This document shows positions 1-8,514 of a stretch of DNA of 64,000 bases, piece after piece. Below the pieces are notes generated by a model, which saw only the letters and a list, made by a program, of their open reading frames with translations, was not told where the DNA came from and did no database searches. Source of the DNA: Planktophila sp965267775 (GTDB taxonomy: Bacteria > Actinomycetota > Actinomycetes > Nanopelagicales > Nanopelagicaceae); contig OZ254140.1 in NCBI GenBank assembly GCA_965267775.1, positions 558,001-622,000 on the forward strand. The letters are read 5' to 3'. The first letter of the stretch is position 1. Each line of letters starts with the position of its first letter. The position numbers and the translations under genes were made by a program.

Positions 1-254
1 GAGATTTCTCTCAGGCTGCATGGTCATCGATGCGCAAGATCAAAGCTGGCGCGATGGAGTCATATGCAGACCTTGCCTACCGCGCTGGAAGCCCAGCTGC
101 CGTCCGCGCTGCAGGAAGTGCATGCGCCAAGAATAAGATTGCTGTGATTATCCCTTGCCACCGCATCATTAAATCTGGTGGAGCAATCGGTGCCTATGGT
201 TGGGGAGTCAATAAGAAGATCTGGCTATTACAACACGAAGGTGCGCTCGACTAA
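1..254 (+). CDS. Methylated-DNA--protein-cysteine methyltransferase, C-terminal part (cut by window edge)
   Basis: This is the C-terminal end of an O6-alkylguanine-DNA alkyltransferase, which repairs O6-methylguanine by moving the methyl group to its own cysteine. The reading frame is open to the window edge, so the start lies outside. The family signature IPCHRII is present, with the acceptor cysteine codon at 156-158, preceded by an F-x4-W stretch and a G-x4-SYxxLA segment typical of the DNA-binding domain. The ending (GAYGWGVNKKIWLL) resembles the C-terminus of Ada-type proteins as well as Ogt, so it could be either a stand-alone Ogt or the end of a longer Ada. It converges on the threonine aldolase gene with a 4-base overlap. 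Confidence 0.9.
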   Translation, partial: DFSQAAWSSMRKIKAGAMESYADLAYRAGSPAAVRAAGSACAKNKIAVIIPCHRIIKSGGAIGAYGWGVNKKIWLLQHEGALD

Positions 255-1282
255 CCAAGCACATCGAGCATGATGGCAATCGCTTCATCGCACTGTGCAT
301 CGTCAAAATCAAGGTGAGTCACAAGACGGGCATAGCTCTTACCGAGCGCGCTAATCCATAGACCCTTCTCCCTACAACGAGCTGCGAAATCCGCTGCCGT
401 GATGCCCGTCTGCGAGAGCTCGAGTCCAACGATATTTGTTTCTACCGTTGTTGGATCAATAAGAGTTGAATCGTGTGCAGCGAGAGCAACTGCCATCTTC
501 TTGGCACGTGCATGGTCATCTGCCATGCGCTCAATATTGTGATCAAGTGCGTAATGACCTGCAGCTGCAAGGAGACCGATCTGGCGCATTCCGCCGCCGT
601 AGCGCTTACGCCAGATGCGACATTCGGCGATAGTTTCCTTACTTCCGAGAGAGATAGAGCCAACTGGCGCACCAAGACCTTTGGAGAGACAGACGCTGAT
701 CGTGTCGAAGTGCTTTCCAAATTCGTTAAAGGTAACACCTGATGCAACGTGAGCATTCCAGATTCGGGCGCCATCGAGGTGCATTGAAATTCCACGTTGG
801 TGCGCCTCTGTGCTAAGTCGGGCAATTTCAGAAATAGGCTGAACGGTGCCTCCGCCGAAGTTATGTGTATTTTCAACAGCGATTGCAGTTGTTGAAACTA
901 AATATGGGCCAGCGTTCTCATGAGCGAGAGCGAGTGGGGCATCGGCGTTAAGAAGGCCACGCTCTGAGTGCCACGTGCGGGTCGTGATTCCACTAAATAC
1001 TGCACCAGCTCCGAGCTCGGCACGAACAATATGAGCGCGCTCTTCGGTAAGAAGCTCTTCGCCTGGCTTCACTAGTGTGCGTATTAGTAGCTGATTGGCA
1101 AGTGATCCAGTGGGGGAGAAGAGGCCAGCTTCCATACCGAACATCGCAGCGACACGTTCTTCAAGTGAATTTACCGTTGGATCATCACCGTAGACATCAT
1201 CACCGACTGCGGCAGATGCAATTGCATCACGCATTCCTGCAGATGGTTGAGTGACTGTATCTGAGCGAAGATCAATTGCCAT
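251..1282 (-). CDS. ltaE: Low-specificity L-threonine aldolase
   Basis: This is a PLP-dependent enzyme that cleaves L-threonine or L-allo-threonine to glycine and acetaldehyde. The 343 residues match the usual family length. The N-terminus DLRSDTVTQP and the GDDVYGDDP segment are characteristic. D170 in HLDGAR should contact the PLP ring nitrogen, and K201 in CLSKGLGAP should form the Schiff base. The ATG start overlaps the end of the EamA gene upstream by 11 bases, which indicates translational coupling in a reverse-strand operon that begins with pnuC. Nothing looks truncated. Substrate stereopreference cannot be read from sequence. Confidence 0.93.
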   Translation of the reverse strand: MAIDLRSDTVTQPSAGMRDAIASAAVGDDVYGDDPTVNSLEERVAAMFGMEAGLFSPTGSLANQLLIRTLVKPGEELLTEERAHIVRAELGAGAVFSGITTRTWHSERGLLNADAPLALAHENAGPYLVSTTAIAVENTHNFGGGTVQPISEIARLSTEAHQRGISMHLDGARIWNAHVASGVTFNEFGKHFDTISVCLSKGLGAPVGSISLGSKETIAECRIWRKRYGGGMRQIGLLAAAGHYALDHNIERMADDHARAKKMAVALAAHDSTLIDPTTVETNIVGLELSQTGITAADFAARCREKGLWISALGKSYARLVTHLDFDDAQCDEAIAIMLDVLG

Positions 1283-2159
1283 GCGTGGATTCTACGCTCT
1301 CTTCACCCTTGATGACGATGGCGAACATCGCAATTACCACGAGGATGCCGCCGATGAGAGCTTGGAGCGTTAAAGACTCTCCTCCAAAGAGCACTGCAAA
1401 GACCGCTGCAAAGACAACTTCCATCGTGAGAATGACGGCGACCTTTGTTGGCGTCATATGTGCCTGTGACCAAGTCTGAATCATAAACGCGACCGCTGTG
1501 CAGAGGATTGCTGTGTAGAAAACGACGAGCCACCCAGTTGTATCAGCTGGCGCTTCATAACCTTGGCCAATCGAAATTACTCCAGTGAGAACTGCACATG
1601 TGGTGAGCTGCACAACGGTGAAGGTGTAGCTATCAAGTCCATTGCTCCACTGACTTAAGGCGATGATGTGTGCACCAAAACCGATTGCGCTCATCAATAC
1701 CAAAAATTCACCGAAGCCAACGCTCCAACCATGGAGCGAGAGAAGGGCAAGTCCTGCTGTTGCAAGTGCAACGCAAACCCATGTAAAACGTGAAATTCTA
1801 TGGCGAAGAAATACTGCAGCGATAACAGGAGTAGCAACGACATAGAGACCTGTGATGAATCCAGTGATTGCAGCACCTGTGAGCTTGAGGCCTAAAGTCT
1901 GGAAGATATAACCGGAACCAAGAAAGAGTCCGGCAAGAAATCCCTTGCGAAGGATATCTTTATTGAGGTTTCGGATGACTGATGGCTTGAGAGCAACCAT
2001 TGCGATGACGGCAACAGCAAAACGTGAGAAGAGGAAGCTATTGACGCTCTGTTTTTCAATCGCATCCTTCATCACAACAAATGCATATCCCCATGCTGCT
2101 GCAACTGCGAGAAGTGCCCATGGGGCAATCTTCATCTTTCTTTCGTGAGAGTGGCTCAT
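1272..2159 (-). CDS. EamA/DMT-family permease
   Basis: This is a 295-residue integral membrane protein of the drug/metabolite transporter superfamily. About ten hydrophobic segments form two EamA repeats, each beginning with a short helix containing a conserved glycine (WALLAVAAAWGYAF near the N-terminus). Family members export amino acids, metabolites or drugs, and the substrate cannot be deduced here. The ATG at 2159 overlaps the endonuclease IV stop as ATGA, and a second in-frame ATG (MKIAPW, 2135) is an alternative start directly before the first membrane helix. The location beside threonine aldolase makes amino-acid traffic a possible role, but this is only context. Confidence 0.85.
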   Translation of the reverse strand: MSHSHERKMKIAPWALLAVAAAWGYAFVVMKDAIEKQSVNSFLFSRFAVAVIAMVALKPSVIRNLNKDILRKGFLAGLFLGSGYIFQTLGLKLTGAAITGFITGLYVVATPVIAAVFLRHRISRFTWVCVALATAGLALLSLHGWSVGFGEFLVLMSAIGFGAHIIALSQWSNGLDSYTFTVVQLTTCAVLTGVISIGQGYEAPADTTGWLVVFYTAILCTAVAFMIQTWSQAHMTPTKVAVILTMEVVFAAVFAVLFGGESLTLQALIGGILVVIAMFAIVIKGEESVESTHGN

Positions 2160-3022
2160 CCGCGAAGCTTTTTCAGCAGCGCGATTTCTTCGCCGTGCTC
2201 TGGCTCCATTCCTGGAGTCTCGAGAATAAGTGGTGCATTGACGACTGCAGGATGCTTGAGAAGTTCCTTAAAGGGCGCTTCTCCGATAAAACCTTTACCG
2301 ATATTTTGATGGCGATCTTTGAGAGCACCACAGACATCCATCGAATCATTTGCATGGATTAATTGAATGCGTTCGATTCCTGCAACCTCAACGAGGAGAT
2401 CTAGGGTCTCTTTCATTCCACCCTTCTTTGCGATGTCGTGACCAGCAGCAAATACATGGCAGGTATCGAGACAGATACCAACCTTTGGGTGGTATTCAAG
2501 AGCCTTGAGGTACTTCTCTAAATCTTCTAACCGCTTTACAAGTGATTGACCTTGACCGGCAGTTGGCTCTAAGAGCAACATCGGAGCGTCATCACCGAGC
2601 TTTTCAAGAATTGGCATCATGCCTTTATTAATCTGCTTCCACGCCTGATCAACAAACTCTTCTTTCACTGCAGAGCCAGTATGAACGACTACACCGAGAG
2701 CGCCGATTTCTTCACCGCGTTTGAGAGAATAAGCGGTTGAAGCTAAGGAGTTCTTATATGTATCTTCAGTGGGAGAACCAAGATTGATAAGAAAAGGTGC
2801 GTGTACATAAACCTCGAGATCGAGCGCATCTGCCTTCTCGCGAAAGAGCGCATCTGCTTCGTGATTTGTCTCTGGCATCGCCCACCCGCGAGGGTTTGAG
2901 GTGAAGACTTGAATCGCTTCAGCCCCTGTTGCTTCAGCATATGCAATGGAGCGTTTAGCCATTCCTCCTGATGTAGGAGTATGAGCACCGATACGTGGAC
3001 GAGAATTCTTATTTGCAGGCAC
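2156..3022 (-). CDS. nfo: Endonuclease IV (AP endonuclease)
   Basis: This enzyme cleaves DNA 5' of abasic sites and removes 3' blocking groups in base excision repair, using three zinc ions. Its 288 residues match the family. The metal ligands of the TIM barrel can be followed in order: His in YVHAPF, His in VVHTGS, Glu in LLEPTAG, Asp and His in LDTCHVFAAGHD, His in IHANDS, the Asp/His pair in KDRHQNIG, and Glu in LILETPG. The start is GTG (MPANKN), four bases after the kinase stop. Together with the alkyltransferase at the window start it gives a small repair neighbourhood. Confidence 0.95.
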   Translation of the reverse strand: MPANKNSRPRIGAHTPTSGGMAKRSIAYAEATGAEAIQVFTSNPRGWAMPETNHEADALFREKADALDLEVYVHAPFLINLGSPTEDTYKNSLASTAYSLKRGEEIGALGVVVHTGSAVKEEFVDQAWKQINKGMMPILEKLGDDAPMLLLEPTAGQGQSLVKRLEDLEKYLKALEYHPKVGICLDTCHVFAAGHDIAKKGGMKETLDLLVEVAGIERIQLIHANDSMDVCGALKDRHQNIGKGFIGEAPFKELLKHPAVVNAPLILETPGMEPEHGEEIALLKKLRG

Positions 3023-3026
3023 CGGC

Positions 3027-4946
3027 TTACCCTACTGTGATGGTTACCGTACTGCCACGTTTTACCTTTGTGCCGACCTTCGGCGTGATATTTGTGACCT
3101 TCTTGACCGTCTTCTTGCCGATCTTCTTTACAACAACTTTAACTCCGAGGTCCTGAAGCGCCTTGACAGCCTTAGCTTCCTCGATGGAGTAGAGATTTGG
3201 AATATAGGCGAATTGCGTGCCCTTTGAGATAACGATTGAGACTGCCGCTCCCTTATTAACACTTCCTCCACCGGCTGGTGTTTGAGCAATCACTTCACCA
3301 ACAAGTTTTGTTTCGCTAAAGACGTAGGTTGATGTGACTACAAATCCTGCATCAGTTAATTCATTGAGGGCTTGTTCACCGCTCTTGCCAAGGTATGAAG
3401 CGAGTGCAACTTGTTCAATTCCCTTAGAAACTGTCAAGGTCACGGTTGTATCGCGCTTTACCTTTGTGCCTACGGCAGGGTTGGCTGAGATTACAAAACC
3501 TTTAGGAACGGTTGGATCAAAGACCTCAATATTTGCAGCGACCTTGAGTGGATATTTTGAAATCGCGGCAAGGGCGGCCTCTGGAGTGAGCCCTTGAACC
3601 ATTGGTATCACATAACGTTCAGGACCTTTGGAGAGAACAATCTTTACAGTTCCGCCTTGATCAACTTTGCCGCCACCGGCAGGGATTGATTCAATGACTC
3701 GATCTGCTTCAATCTCTTCGCTATATCTACGTTCAATGACGATTGAAGTCAGACCAAGTGGAGTCAGTGCTGATGTGACTTCTGCCTGTGTTGCACCGAC
3801 TGTCGATGGAACGACTACGCGCGAACCTGGACCAATTAATACATACCAACCGGTGATACCTAGGGCGATTGCAAGAGCAAGAGCTACCTTGCGGTTGCGA
3901 CGAACTCGCTTGCTCGCCTTCTTTCGCTTCGCCACTTGTGCGGTTGTCTCGCGTTCAACAACTCCAACGGTCTCTTCTTTTGGAAGTTGAATTGGCGTGG
4001 TGAGCTCTTGAATTCTCTTTCTTAAAGACTTCTGCTTTTTCACTGGGCGCATCGGCTTAATCGGGATATCGAGCTCGAGGCTGAGCTGGTTTTCTTTTGG
4101 ATTAAGGCGTGCATTGATAGCGAGAAGTTGTGTATGAAATACCGATCCATCACGAGGGCGTTCATCGGGATCTGCTGAAGTGGCGCTATAAATCAGATCA
4201 TCGAGATCTGCAGGGAAACCATCGACCACTGAACTCACGCGGGGTACTCGTTCATTGACATGCATATAGGCGATTTGAATCGGAGCATCGCCATCAAATG
4301 GCTTCTTGCCGGTAAAGAGTTCGAATGCAGTGATGGCGACTGCATAGACATCAGAGCGAGAATCTGCGACACCTCGTTGAACTTGTTCGGGGGATAGGTA
4401 GGAGACGCTTCCAAGGATGACACTTGATTCAGCGGTCATTGTTGTACCGAGAAGTGGTCCCTTTGCCAGGCCAAAGTCGGCAATCTTGATGCGTCCCTCT
4501 TTTGAGACCAAGATATTTTCAGGCTTGATATCCCTATGAACGATTCCTTGCTTATGAGCTGCAGCAAGTGCACTTAAAACTGGGAGGAGAAAACGAATTC
4601 CATCACGATCTGAAAGTCGCCCTTGCTCATGGAGATATTCGCGCAAGGTATGGCCTTCCACCATCTCCATCACTATAAAGACAGCGGGAGTTCCGTTCTG
4701 ATTCCATCCCTGGTCTTGGACGGCAACGATATTGGGATGAGATAGCGCCGCAGCAGCTTTCGCTTCACGGATAAATCGATCTACAAATTGCTCATCTTGA
4801 GCCAGATGCGAGTGCATGATCTTGACTGCAACTTTGCGATCGAGGCGAGTATCGAAGCCTTCGTAGATGCTCGCCATGCCACCTGAGGCGACTTGGCGAA
4901 GGAGCTGATAGCGCCCATCGATAAGTTCGCCGGTGAGATCAGACAT
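3027..4946 (-). CDS. Membrane serine/threonine protein kinase with PASTA repeats
   Basis: This is a 639-residue sensor kinase of the PknB family. Residues 12-275 form the kinase domain, with glycine loop SGGMAS, ATP lysine K42, catalytic HRDIKPEN (D139), DFG at 157-159 and an activation loop rich in threonine and serine (TTMTAESS). A basic linker (about 300-352) precedes one transmembrane helix at 353-371. Four PASTA repeats follow (about 377-639), which in this family bind muropeptides or lipid II outside the cell. The position near GGPP synthase, metF and the division cluster resembles the mycobacterial pknL neighbourhood, so it may be the PknL orthologue rather than the origin-proximal PknB. 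The ATG lies 10 bases after the small kinase gene. Confidence 0.95.
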   Translation of the reverse strand: MSDLTGELIDGRYQLLRQVASGGMASIYEGFDTRLDRKVAVKIMHSHLAQDEQFVDRFIREAKAAAALSHPNIVAVQDQGWNQNGTPAVFIVMEMVEGHTLREYLHEQGRLSDRDGIRFLLPVLSALAAAHKQGIVHRDIKPENILVSKEGRIKIADFGLAKGPLLGTTMTAESSVILGSVSYLSPEQVQRGVADSRSDVYAVAITAFELFTGKKPFDGDAPIQIAYMHVNERVPRVSSVVDGFPADLDDLIYSATSADPDERPRDGSVFHTQLLAINARLNPKENQLSLELDIPIKPMRPVKKQKSLRKRIQELTTPIQLPKEETVGVVERETTAQVAKRKKASKRVRRNRKVALALAIALGITGWYVLIGPGSRVVVPSTVGATQAEVTSALTPLGLTSIVIERRYSEEIEADRVIESIPAGGGKVDQGGTVKIVLSKGPERYVIPMVQGLTPEAALAAISKYPLKVAANIEVFDPTVPKGFVISANPAVGTKVKRDTTVTLTVSKGIEQVALASYLGKSGEQALNELTDAGFVVTSTYVFSETKLVGEVIAQTPAGGGSVNKGAAVSIVISKGTQFAYIPNLYSIEEAKAVKALQDLGVKVVVKKIGKKTVKKVTNITPKVGTKVKRGSTVTITVG

Positions 4947-4956
4947 GGGGCAAATC

Positions 4957-5493
4957 CTAGTTAGATAGCTCGAAATCTGCGCTCATCTGACTCTTGTTCT
5001 CAAGGAAGTGTTGCTCTTGTTTGGTGAGCCATTTCTGCATATTTGCTGAGATTGATTCGCCATCTCGGGCAATCACTCTCTCAACTCCCTGTGATGGCTC
5101 AATATCAATCCAGATTGATACGGTGAGATATCTGCGAATTGCAGCTTGAGATGCGCCGACGCCTTCAAGAATAAGGAGCTGCGATTGAGGAATCTCTACT
5201 GCAGCCCCAAATTCACCCTTACTCCAATTGAAGAATGAAAGTGAAAACTTCTCACTCTCTTGGTGAGAAAGGCAGGCCTTAACTAAGGCATCCGTGAGGT
5301 GGTGATCAAAAGGCGCGCCCCACCCGTTATAGAGATCATCCATATGCAAAGTGGTGCACTTATATTTCAATGAGAGCGCAGCGGTTAAATGTTCTGCAAG
5401 CGTTGTCTTGCCCGCACCTGCTGGACCATCGATTGCAATGATGGGCCGATTGGTTGAACTACAGAGATCTAATAGCGCGGCGGTGAGTTCCAT
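4957..5493 (-). CDS. P-loop nucleoside-type kinase (uridine/nicotinamide riboside kinase-like)
   Basis: This is a 178-residue cytosolic P-loop protein of the uridine kinase fold. A Walker A motif GPAGAGKT lies near residue 22, followed by a LHMDDLYNGWG segment typical of the acceptor-binding region, a LILEGVGAS strand and a VERVIARDGES lid. I use the ATG at 5493 (MELTAALL). A more upstream start at 5601 would overlap pnuC by 143 bases and adds low-complexity sequence. With the chosen start the overlap is 35 bases. PnuC imports nicotinamide riboside and needs a kinase to trap it, and riboside kinases belong to this fold, so NR kinase is a reasonable but unproven guess. Annotation as uridine kinase would be equally defensible. 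Confidence 0.75.
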   Translation of the reverse strand: MELTAALLDLCSSTNRPIIAIDGPAGAGKTTLAEHLTAALSLKYKCTTLHMDDLYNGWGAPFDHHLTDALVKACLSHQESEKFSLSFFNWSKGEFGAAVEIPQSQLLILEGVGASQAAIRRYLTVSIWIDIEPSQGVERVIARDGESISANMQKWLTKQEQHFLENKSQMSADFELSN

Positions 5494-6049
5494 ACCAAGC
5501 GCTCCATCCCAATGCGGCCATGACTGTAAATGCAACATAGAGCAGTGATGTGAAGAGTAGTCCTTGGGATGCATAAAGGGCGACATATCCTGCATCGACA
5601 ATCAACCAGAGCGGCCAGTTGTCATACTTCTCATAGACCATCAATAACTGTGCTGCCAAGCTACCGAAGAGGAGAAGTGCATCCGGAAATGCAGCTACCG
5701 CTCCGATATGAGTTAACACTGGCGCGAAGATGAGCGTTGCAGCGATGATCGCAATCAGGGTATAGAGACGATATTTATTTGCAAATGGCCCAGGCTTTGC
5801 GCCGGATACTTCCCAGCCAAACCAGCCCATGACGGCGGCTGCGATAAAGATAATCTGTAGAAGGGCACTTGCAAGCAAATCCCACTCAATAAAGAGAACG
5901 AGATAGAGCGCGCTACTGATTCCCCACCATGGCCAAGTAATGCGCTTTCCCGTGATGCCAAGTCCAACGCCAATAAATGAAGCGATAGATGCGATAAATT
6001 CGAGGTAGGAAACTTCATAACCCCAGGCAGTGAAAAAGATGGAAGACAT
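5459..6049 (-). CDS. pnuC: PnuC-family vitamin transporter (nicotinamide riboside type)
   Basis: This is a 196-residue membrane protein with about seven hydrophobic helices. PnuC carriers move nicotinamide riboside by facilitated diffusion, and relatives move thiamin or riboflavin. The diagnostic helix near the C-terminus is present (YEKYDNWPLWLIVDAGYV), as is an early tryptophan-rich ITWPWWGISS helix. The start is the ATG at 6049, 6 bases after GAGGAT. An in-frame TTG at 6061 is less likely. It heads a reverse-strand operon with a P-loop kinase that could phosphorylate the imported nucleoside, and a promoter with an internal inverted repeat lies just upstream. Vitamin specificity is inferred from the family majority. 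Confidence 0.88.
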   Translation of the reverse strand: MSSIFFTAWGYEVSYLEFIASIASFIGVGLGITGKRITWPWWGISSALYLVLFIEWDLLASALLQIIFIAAAVMGWFGWEVSGAKPGPFANKYRLYTLIAIIAATLIFAPVLTHIGAVAAFPDALLLFGSLAAQLLMVYEKYDNWPLWLIVDAGYVALYASQGLLFTSLLYVAFTVMAALGWSAWYGTHRRAIRSL

Positions 6050-6063
6050 ATTTATCCTCAAAC

Positions 6064-6093
6064 ATTCTCAGTTCGCATTACCGAACTGGTCAA
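6064..6093 (-). promoter_or_regulatory. Putative pnuC promoter with operator-like inverted repeat in the spacer
   Basis: On the reverse strand TTGACC (6093-6088) is followed after 18 bases by GAGAAT (6069-6064), a plausible -35/-10 pair about 15 bases before the pnuC start. The spacer consists almost entirely of the inverted repeat GTTCG-N6-CGAAC (6071-6086), the place where a repressor would block polymerase. The regulator is unknown. The half-sites resemble LexA half-sites, but the orientation and spacing differ from a LexA box. Confidence 0.4.
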
Positions 6094-6099
6094 ACGGTC

Positions 6100-6117
6100 G
6101 AACTCGAAGTTGAGTTC
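6100..6117. repeat. Perfect inverted repeat between crtB and pnuC
   Basis: GAACTC-GAAGTT-GAGTTC has 6-base arms and a 6-base spacer. It could be a weak hairpin ending the crtE-crtI-crtB transcript (no T-run follows) or a second regulator site upstream of the pnuC promoter. Nothing else coding is visible between 6050 and 6150. Confidence 0.35.
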
Positions 6118-6150
6118 CTCTCAGCCACCTTGGCTCCCGTAGGTAAAACC

Positions 6151-7029
6151 TTAGCGCATGCGGATAAAAAGGGTCTGAATGAAGGCGACGCCGGCAACGC
6201 GAAGTCTGCGCCACTTTGAAGTTGTAGCGCGCTGAGCAAAGATGTCATACCCATTGGCTTCAATCTCATCGACAATTCCACAGTAAAGCTCGCTCGCAGC
6301 ACGGATGCATGGTCGAGAGATTGGGTCGAGATATTGAATACCCGCTTCGGCGATTGCCTGTAAATCACGTACGCGAGCTATTTGAAACTTGATTGCTTCA
6401 ACAATTTCAGGTGTCATTCTTCGGCGGAGCAACATCTCTTCACTCACCCCAAAGCGAGCCAGTTCATCGAGGGGCATATAGATACGACCACGATCGATAT
6501 CTTCATCGATATCACGGATGAAGTTAGCTAATTGAAATGCTGTTCCAAGGGCAGTTGCCGCTTCAATTGCGCGTGGGTCGTTATACCCAAGGATGGGCAA
6601 CATCTCGAGGCCGATTACCACTGCTGAGCCATAGACATAGGTCATCAAATCGTCGTAGTTCTTATAACGAGTAACTGTTAAATCCATCTCCATCGATGTC
6701 ATAAAAGCATCGAAGTAATCGAGCGGGATTGAATATCTAGTAACAGTATCTACGAGCGCGCGACCGATGAGATCTTCGCTCTCTCCGCTGCGAAGATCTG
6801 CAAGAACCGAATCACCCCACGTTCGAAGAGCATCCGCTTTTTCTTGTGGCGAAAGAGTTGATTCGAGGTCATCGACAATTTCATCTGCAAAGCGAGCAAA
6901 GCCGTAGAGCGCATGGACTGGTGGTCGCTTTGCAGCGGGTAAGAGCAAGGTTGCTAAGTAGTACGTCTTTCCATGGAGAGCGTTGAGTCTTTTGCACTCT
7001 TCGTAGGATGCTTGGAGCAGATCAGACAT
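6151..7029 (-). CDS. crtB: Phytoene synthase
   Basis: This enzyme condenses two molecules of GGPP head to head into phytoene, the first C40 carotenoid. The protein has 292 residues of the squalene/phytoene synthase family. Both Mg-diphosphate binding motifs are visible: ADEIVDD near residue 47 and DIDEDIDRGRIYMP in the second half, along with YCGIVDEIE near the end. It follows crtI directly, with its ATG immediately after the crtI stop, so crtE, crtI and crtB are one transcription unit. Downstream steps are the desaturase next door and the modification operon at 11065-15137. Confidence 0.95.
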   Translation of the reverse strand: MSDLLQASYEECKRLNALHGKTYYLATLLLPAAKRPPVHALYGFARFADEIVDDLESTLSPQEKADALRTWGDSVLADLRSGESEDLIGRALVDTVTRYSIPLDYFDAFMTSMEMDLTVTRYKNYDDLMTYVYGSAVVIGLEMLPILGYNDPRAIEAATALGTAFQLANFIRDIDEDIDRGRIYMPLDELARFGVSEEMLLRRRMTPEIVEAIKFQIARVRDLQAIAEAGIQYLDPISRPCIRAASELYCGIVDEIEANGYDIFAQRATTSKWRRLRVAGVAFIQTLFIRMR

Positions 7030-8514
7030 TTACTTAACTGGTCCCACAATGCGCTCTGCAGCAAGTCGTCCAGAGATGAGAACCATTGGAACTCCAACGC
7101 CAGGTTGAGTTCCGCTACCTGCGAAGACAACATTGTCGAAGCCAGCTGCAATATTGCGAGGACGGAAAGGTCCAGTCTGGAAGAAGGTGTGAGCGCTGGC
7201 AAATGGTGCACCGCGCTCCATTCCTTGAGCCTGCCAATCTAGGGGAGTCGTCATATGTTCGACTTCAATTGCATCACCGAAGCCGTCATAGCCACGAGAT
7301 TCAAGGACGCGAATCATTTCATCGCGATAACGTGACTTCTCCTTGGTCCAATCGATATCTGCATCGAGGTTAGGCGTTGGGAAGAGTACGTAATATGACT
7401 CTTTACCAGCTGGCGCCAGAGATTTATCGTCATGGGAAGGAACTGTCACAAGAACAGAAGGGTCGGTCATAAGAACCTTCTTATTGATCAGTTCATCAAA
7501 TACACCATCCCAAGACTCGCCGAAGTGAATGTTGTGGTGAGCAATGTGGTCATAGTGCTTTGAAGATCCAACGAGCAGAGTCACACATGAAGGTGAATAC
7601 TTCAAACGCTTAATGCTGAGCGGTTCTTTACCAAGCAAGTCCTTCCAGACAACAGGAAGATCTGGGTTCATCACGATTGCATCGCACTCGTAGCGCTCAC
7701 CCTTATCTGTGATAGCTGCAGTAACTCTCGATCCTTGCTTCTCTAGCGATGTCACAGATGATCCGTAGACAAACTTCACGCCATGCTTCTCTGCCGCCGC
7801 TGCAAGTGCCCGAGGAACGGCATGCATTCCACCCTTAGGGAAGAAGACTCCGTTAACGGAGTCCATGTATGCGATTACTGCGTAGATTGCGAGTGCCTGC
7901 TGCGGGCTAACACCTGCATACATAGCCTGGAATGAGTAAACCTTCTGAAGGCGTGGATCCTTAAGGAACTGGTTGACCTTTGGCTGCAGATGTCTAAATC
8001 CACCGAGTGCAATCAAACGAGCCAAGTTAGGCGTCAATAAGTTAAGCGGTGAATCGATATTGCGATCGATAAAATCATTCATCTCATACTTGTAGAGCTT
8101 GGTGACAAAGTCGACGTAATCGCGATAGCCAGCAGCCTCTGTTGCTGAGACCTTCTCGCGGATTTCTTGCTCCATTGCAGCAGTATCTGCGTGAACATCA
8201 ATCTGTGAACCATCTGCATAGAAGGCGCGATAGAGAGGCGAGACTGGCATGAGTTCAAGCCAATCCTTCATATCTTCACCGACAGCAGAGAATGCATCTT
8301 GGATTAACGATGGCATTGTGAGAACTGTTGGTCCTGTATCAAATGCATATCCATCTTTATTAAGGAGTCCATTACGACCGCCTGGCACCAACTCACGTTC
8401 AATGACGGTGACATCACGACCCGCACCGGCAAGACGCAAGGCAGCGCTGAGACCAGCAAGGCCAGCTCCCACTACTACGACTTTCTGAGATGGACCTTTA
8501 ATGCGTGCAACCAT
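7030..8514 (-). CDS. crtI: Phytoene desaturase
   Basis: This FAD-dependent enzyme introduces double bonds into phytoene, yielding lycopene or a related polyene. The 494-residue protein starts with a Rossmann dinucleotide motif VVVVGAGLAGLSAA and the GGRNG / FDTGPTVLTMP segment typical of CrtI, and ends with the family's C-terminal signature AGSGTQPGVGVPMV. The ATG overlaps the crtE stop by one base (TAATG on the reverse strand) and crtB follows at once. The number of desaturation steps cannot be predicted from sequence. The second CrtI-like protein at 11065-12609 clearly differs and sits with tailoring enzymes, so this one is the likely primary desaturase. Confidence 0.95.
   Translation of the reverse strand: MVARIKGPSQKVVVVGAGLAGLSAALRLAGAGRDVTVIERELVPGGRNGLLNKDGYAFDTGPTVLTMPSLIQDAFSAVGEDMKDWLELMPVSPLYRAFYADGSQIDVHADTAAMEQEIREKVSATEAAGYRDYVDFVTKLYKYEMNDFIDRNIDSPLNLLTPNLARLIALGGFRHLQPKVNQFLKDPRLQKVYSFQAMYAGVSPQQALAIYAVIAYMDSVNGVFFPKGGMHAVPRALAAAAEKHGVKFVYGSSVTSLEKQGSRVTAAITDKGERYECDAIVMNPDLPVVWKDLLGKEPLSIKRLKYSPSCVTLLVGSSKHYDHIAHHNIHFGESWDGVFDELINKKVLMTDPSVLVTVPSHDDKSLAPAGKESYYVLFPTPNLDADIDWTKEKSRYRDEMIRVLESRGYDGFGDAIEVEHMTTPLDWQAQGMERGAPFASAHTFFQTGPFRPRNIAAGFDNVVFAGSGTQPGVGVPMVLISGRLAAERIVGPVK

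Noticed and set aside
442..876. Reverse-strand ORF of 144 codons inside the threonine aldolase gene
   Set aside because: It is a shifted-frame shadow of a well-conserved enzyme.
5494..5601. Upstream extension of the P-loop kinase
   Set aside because: It lies inside conserved pnuC sequence and encodes a histidine/methionine-rich stretch unlike the family.
6071..6086. GTTCG-N6-CGAAC as a LexA box
   Set aside because: Half-sites are inverted relative to CGAAC-N4-GTTCG and the spacing is wrong; the true SOS box is at 24204-24221.
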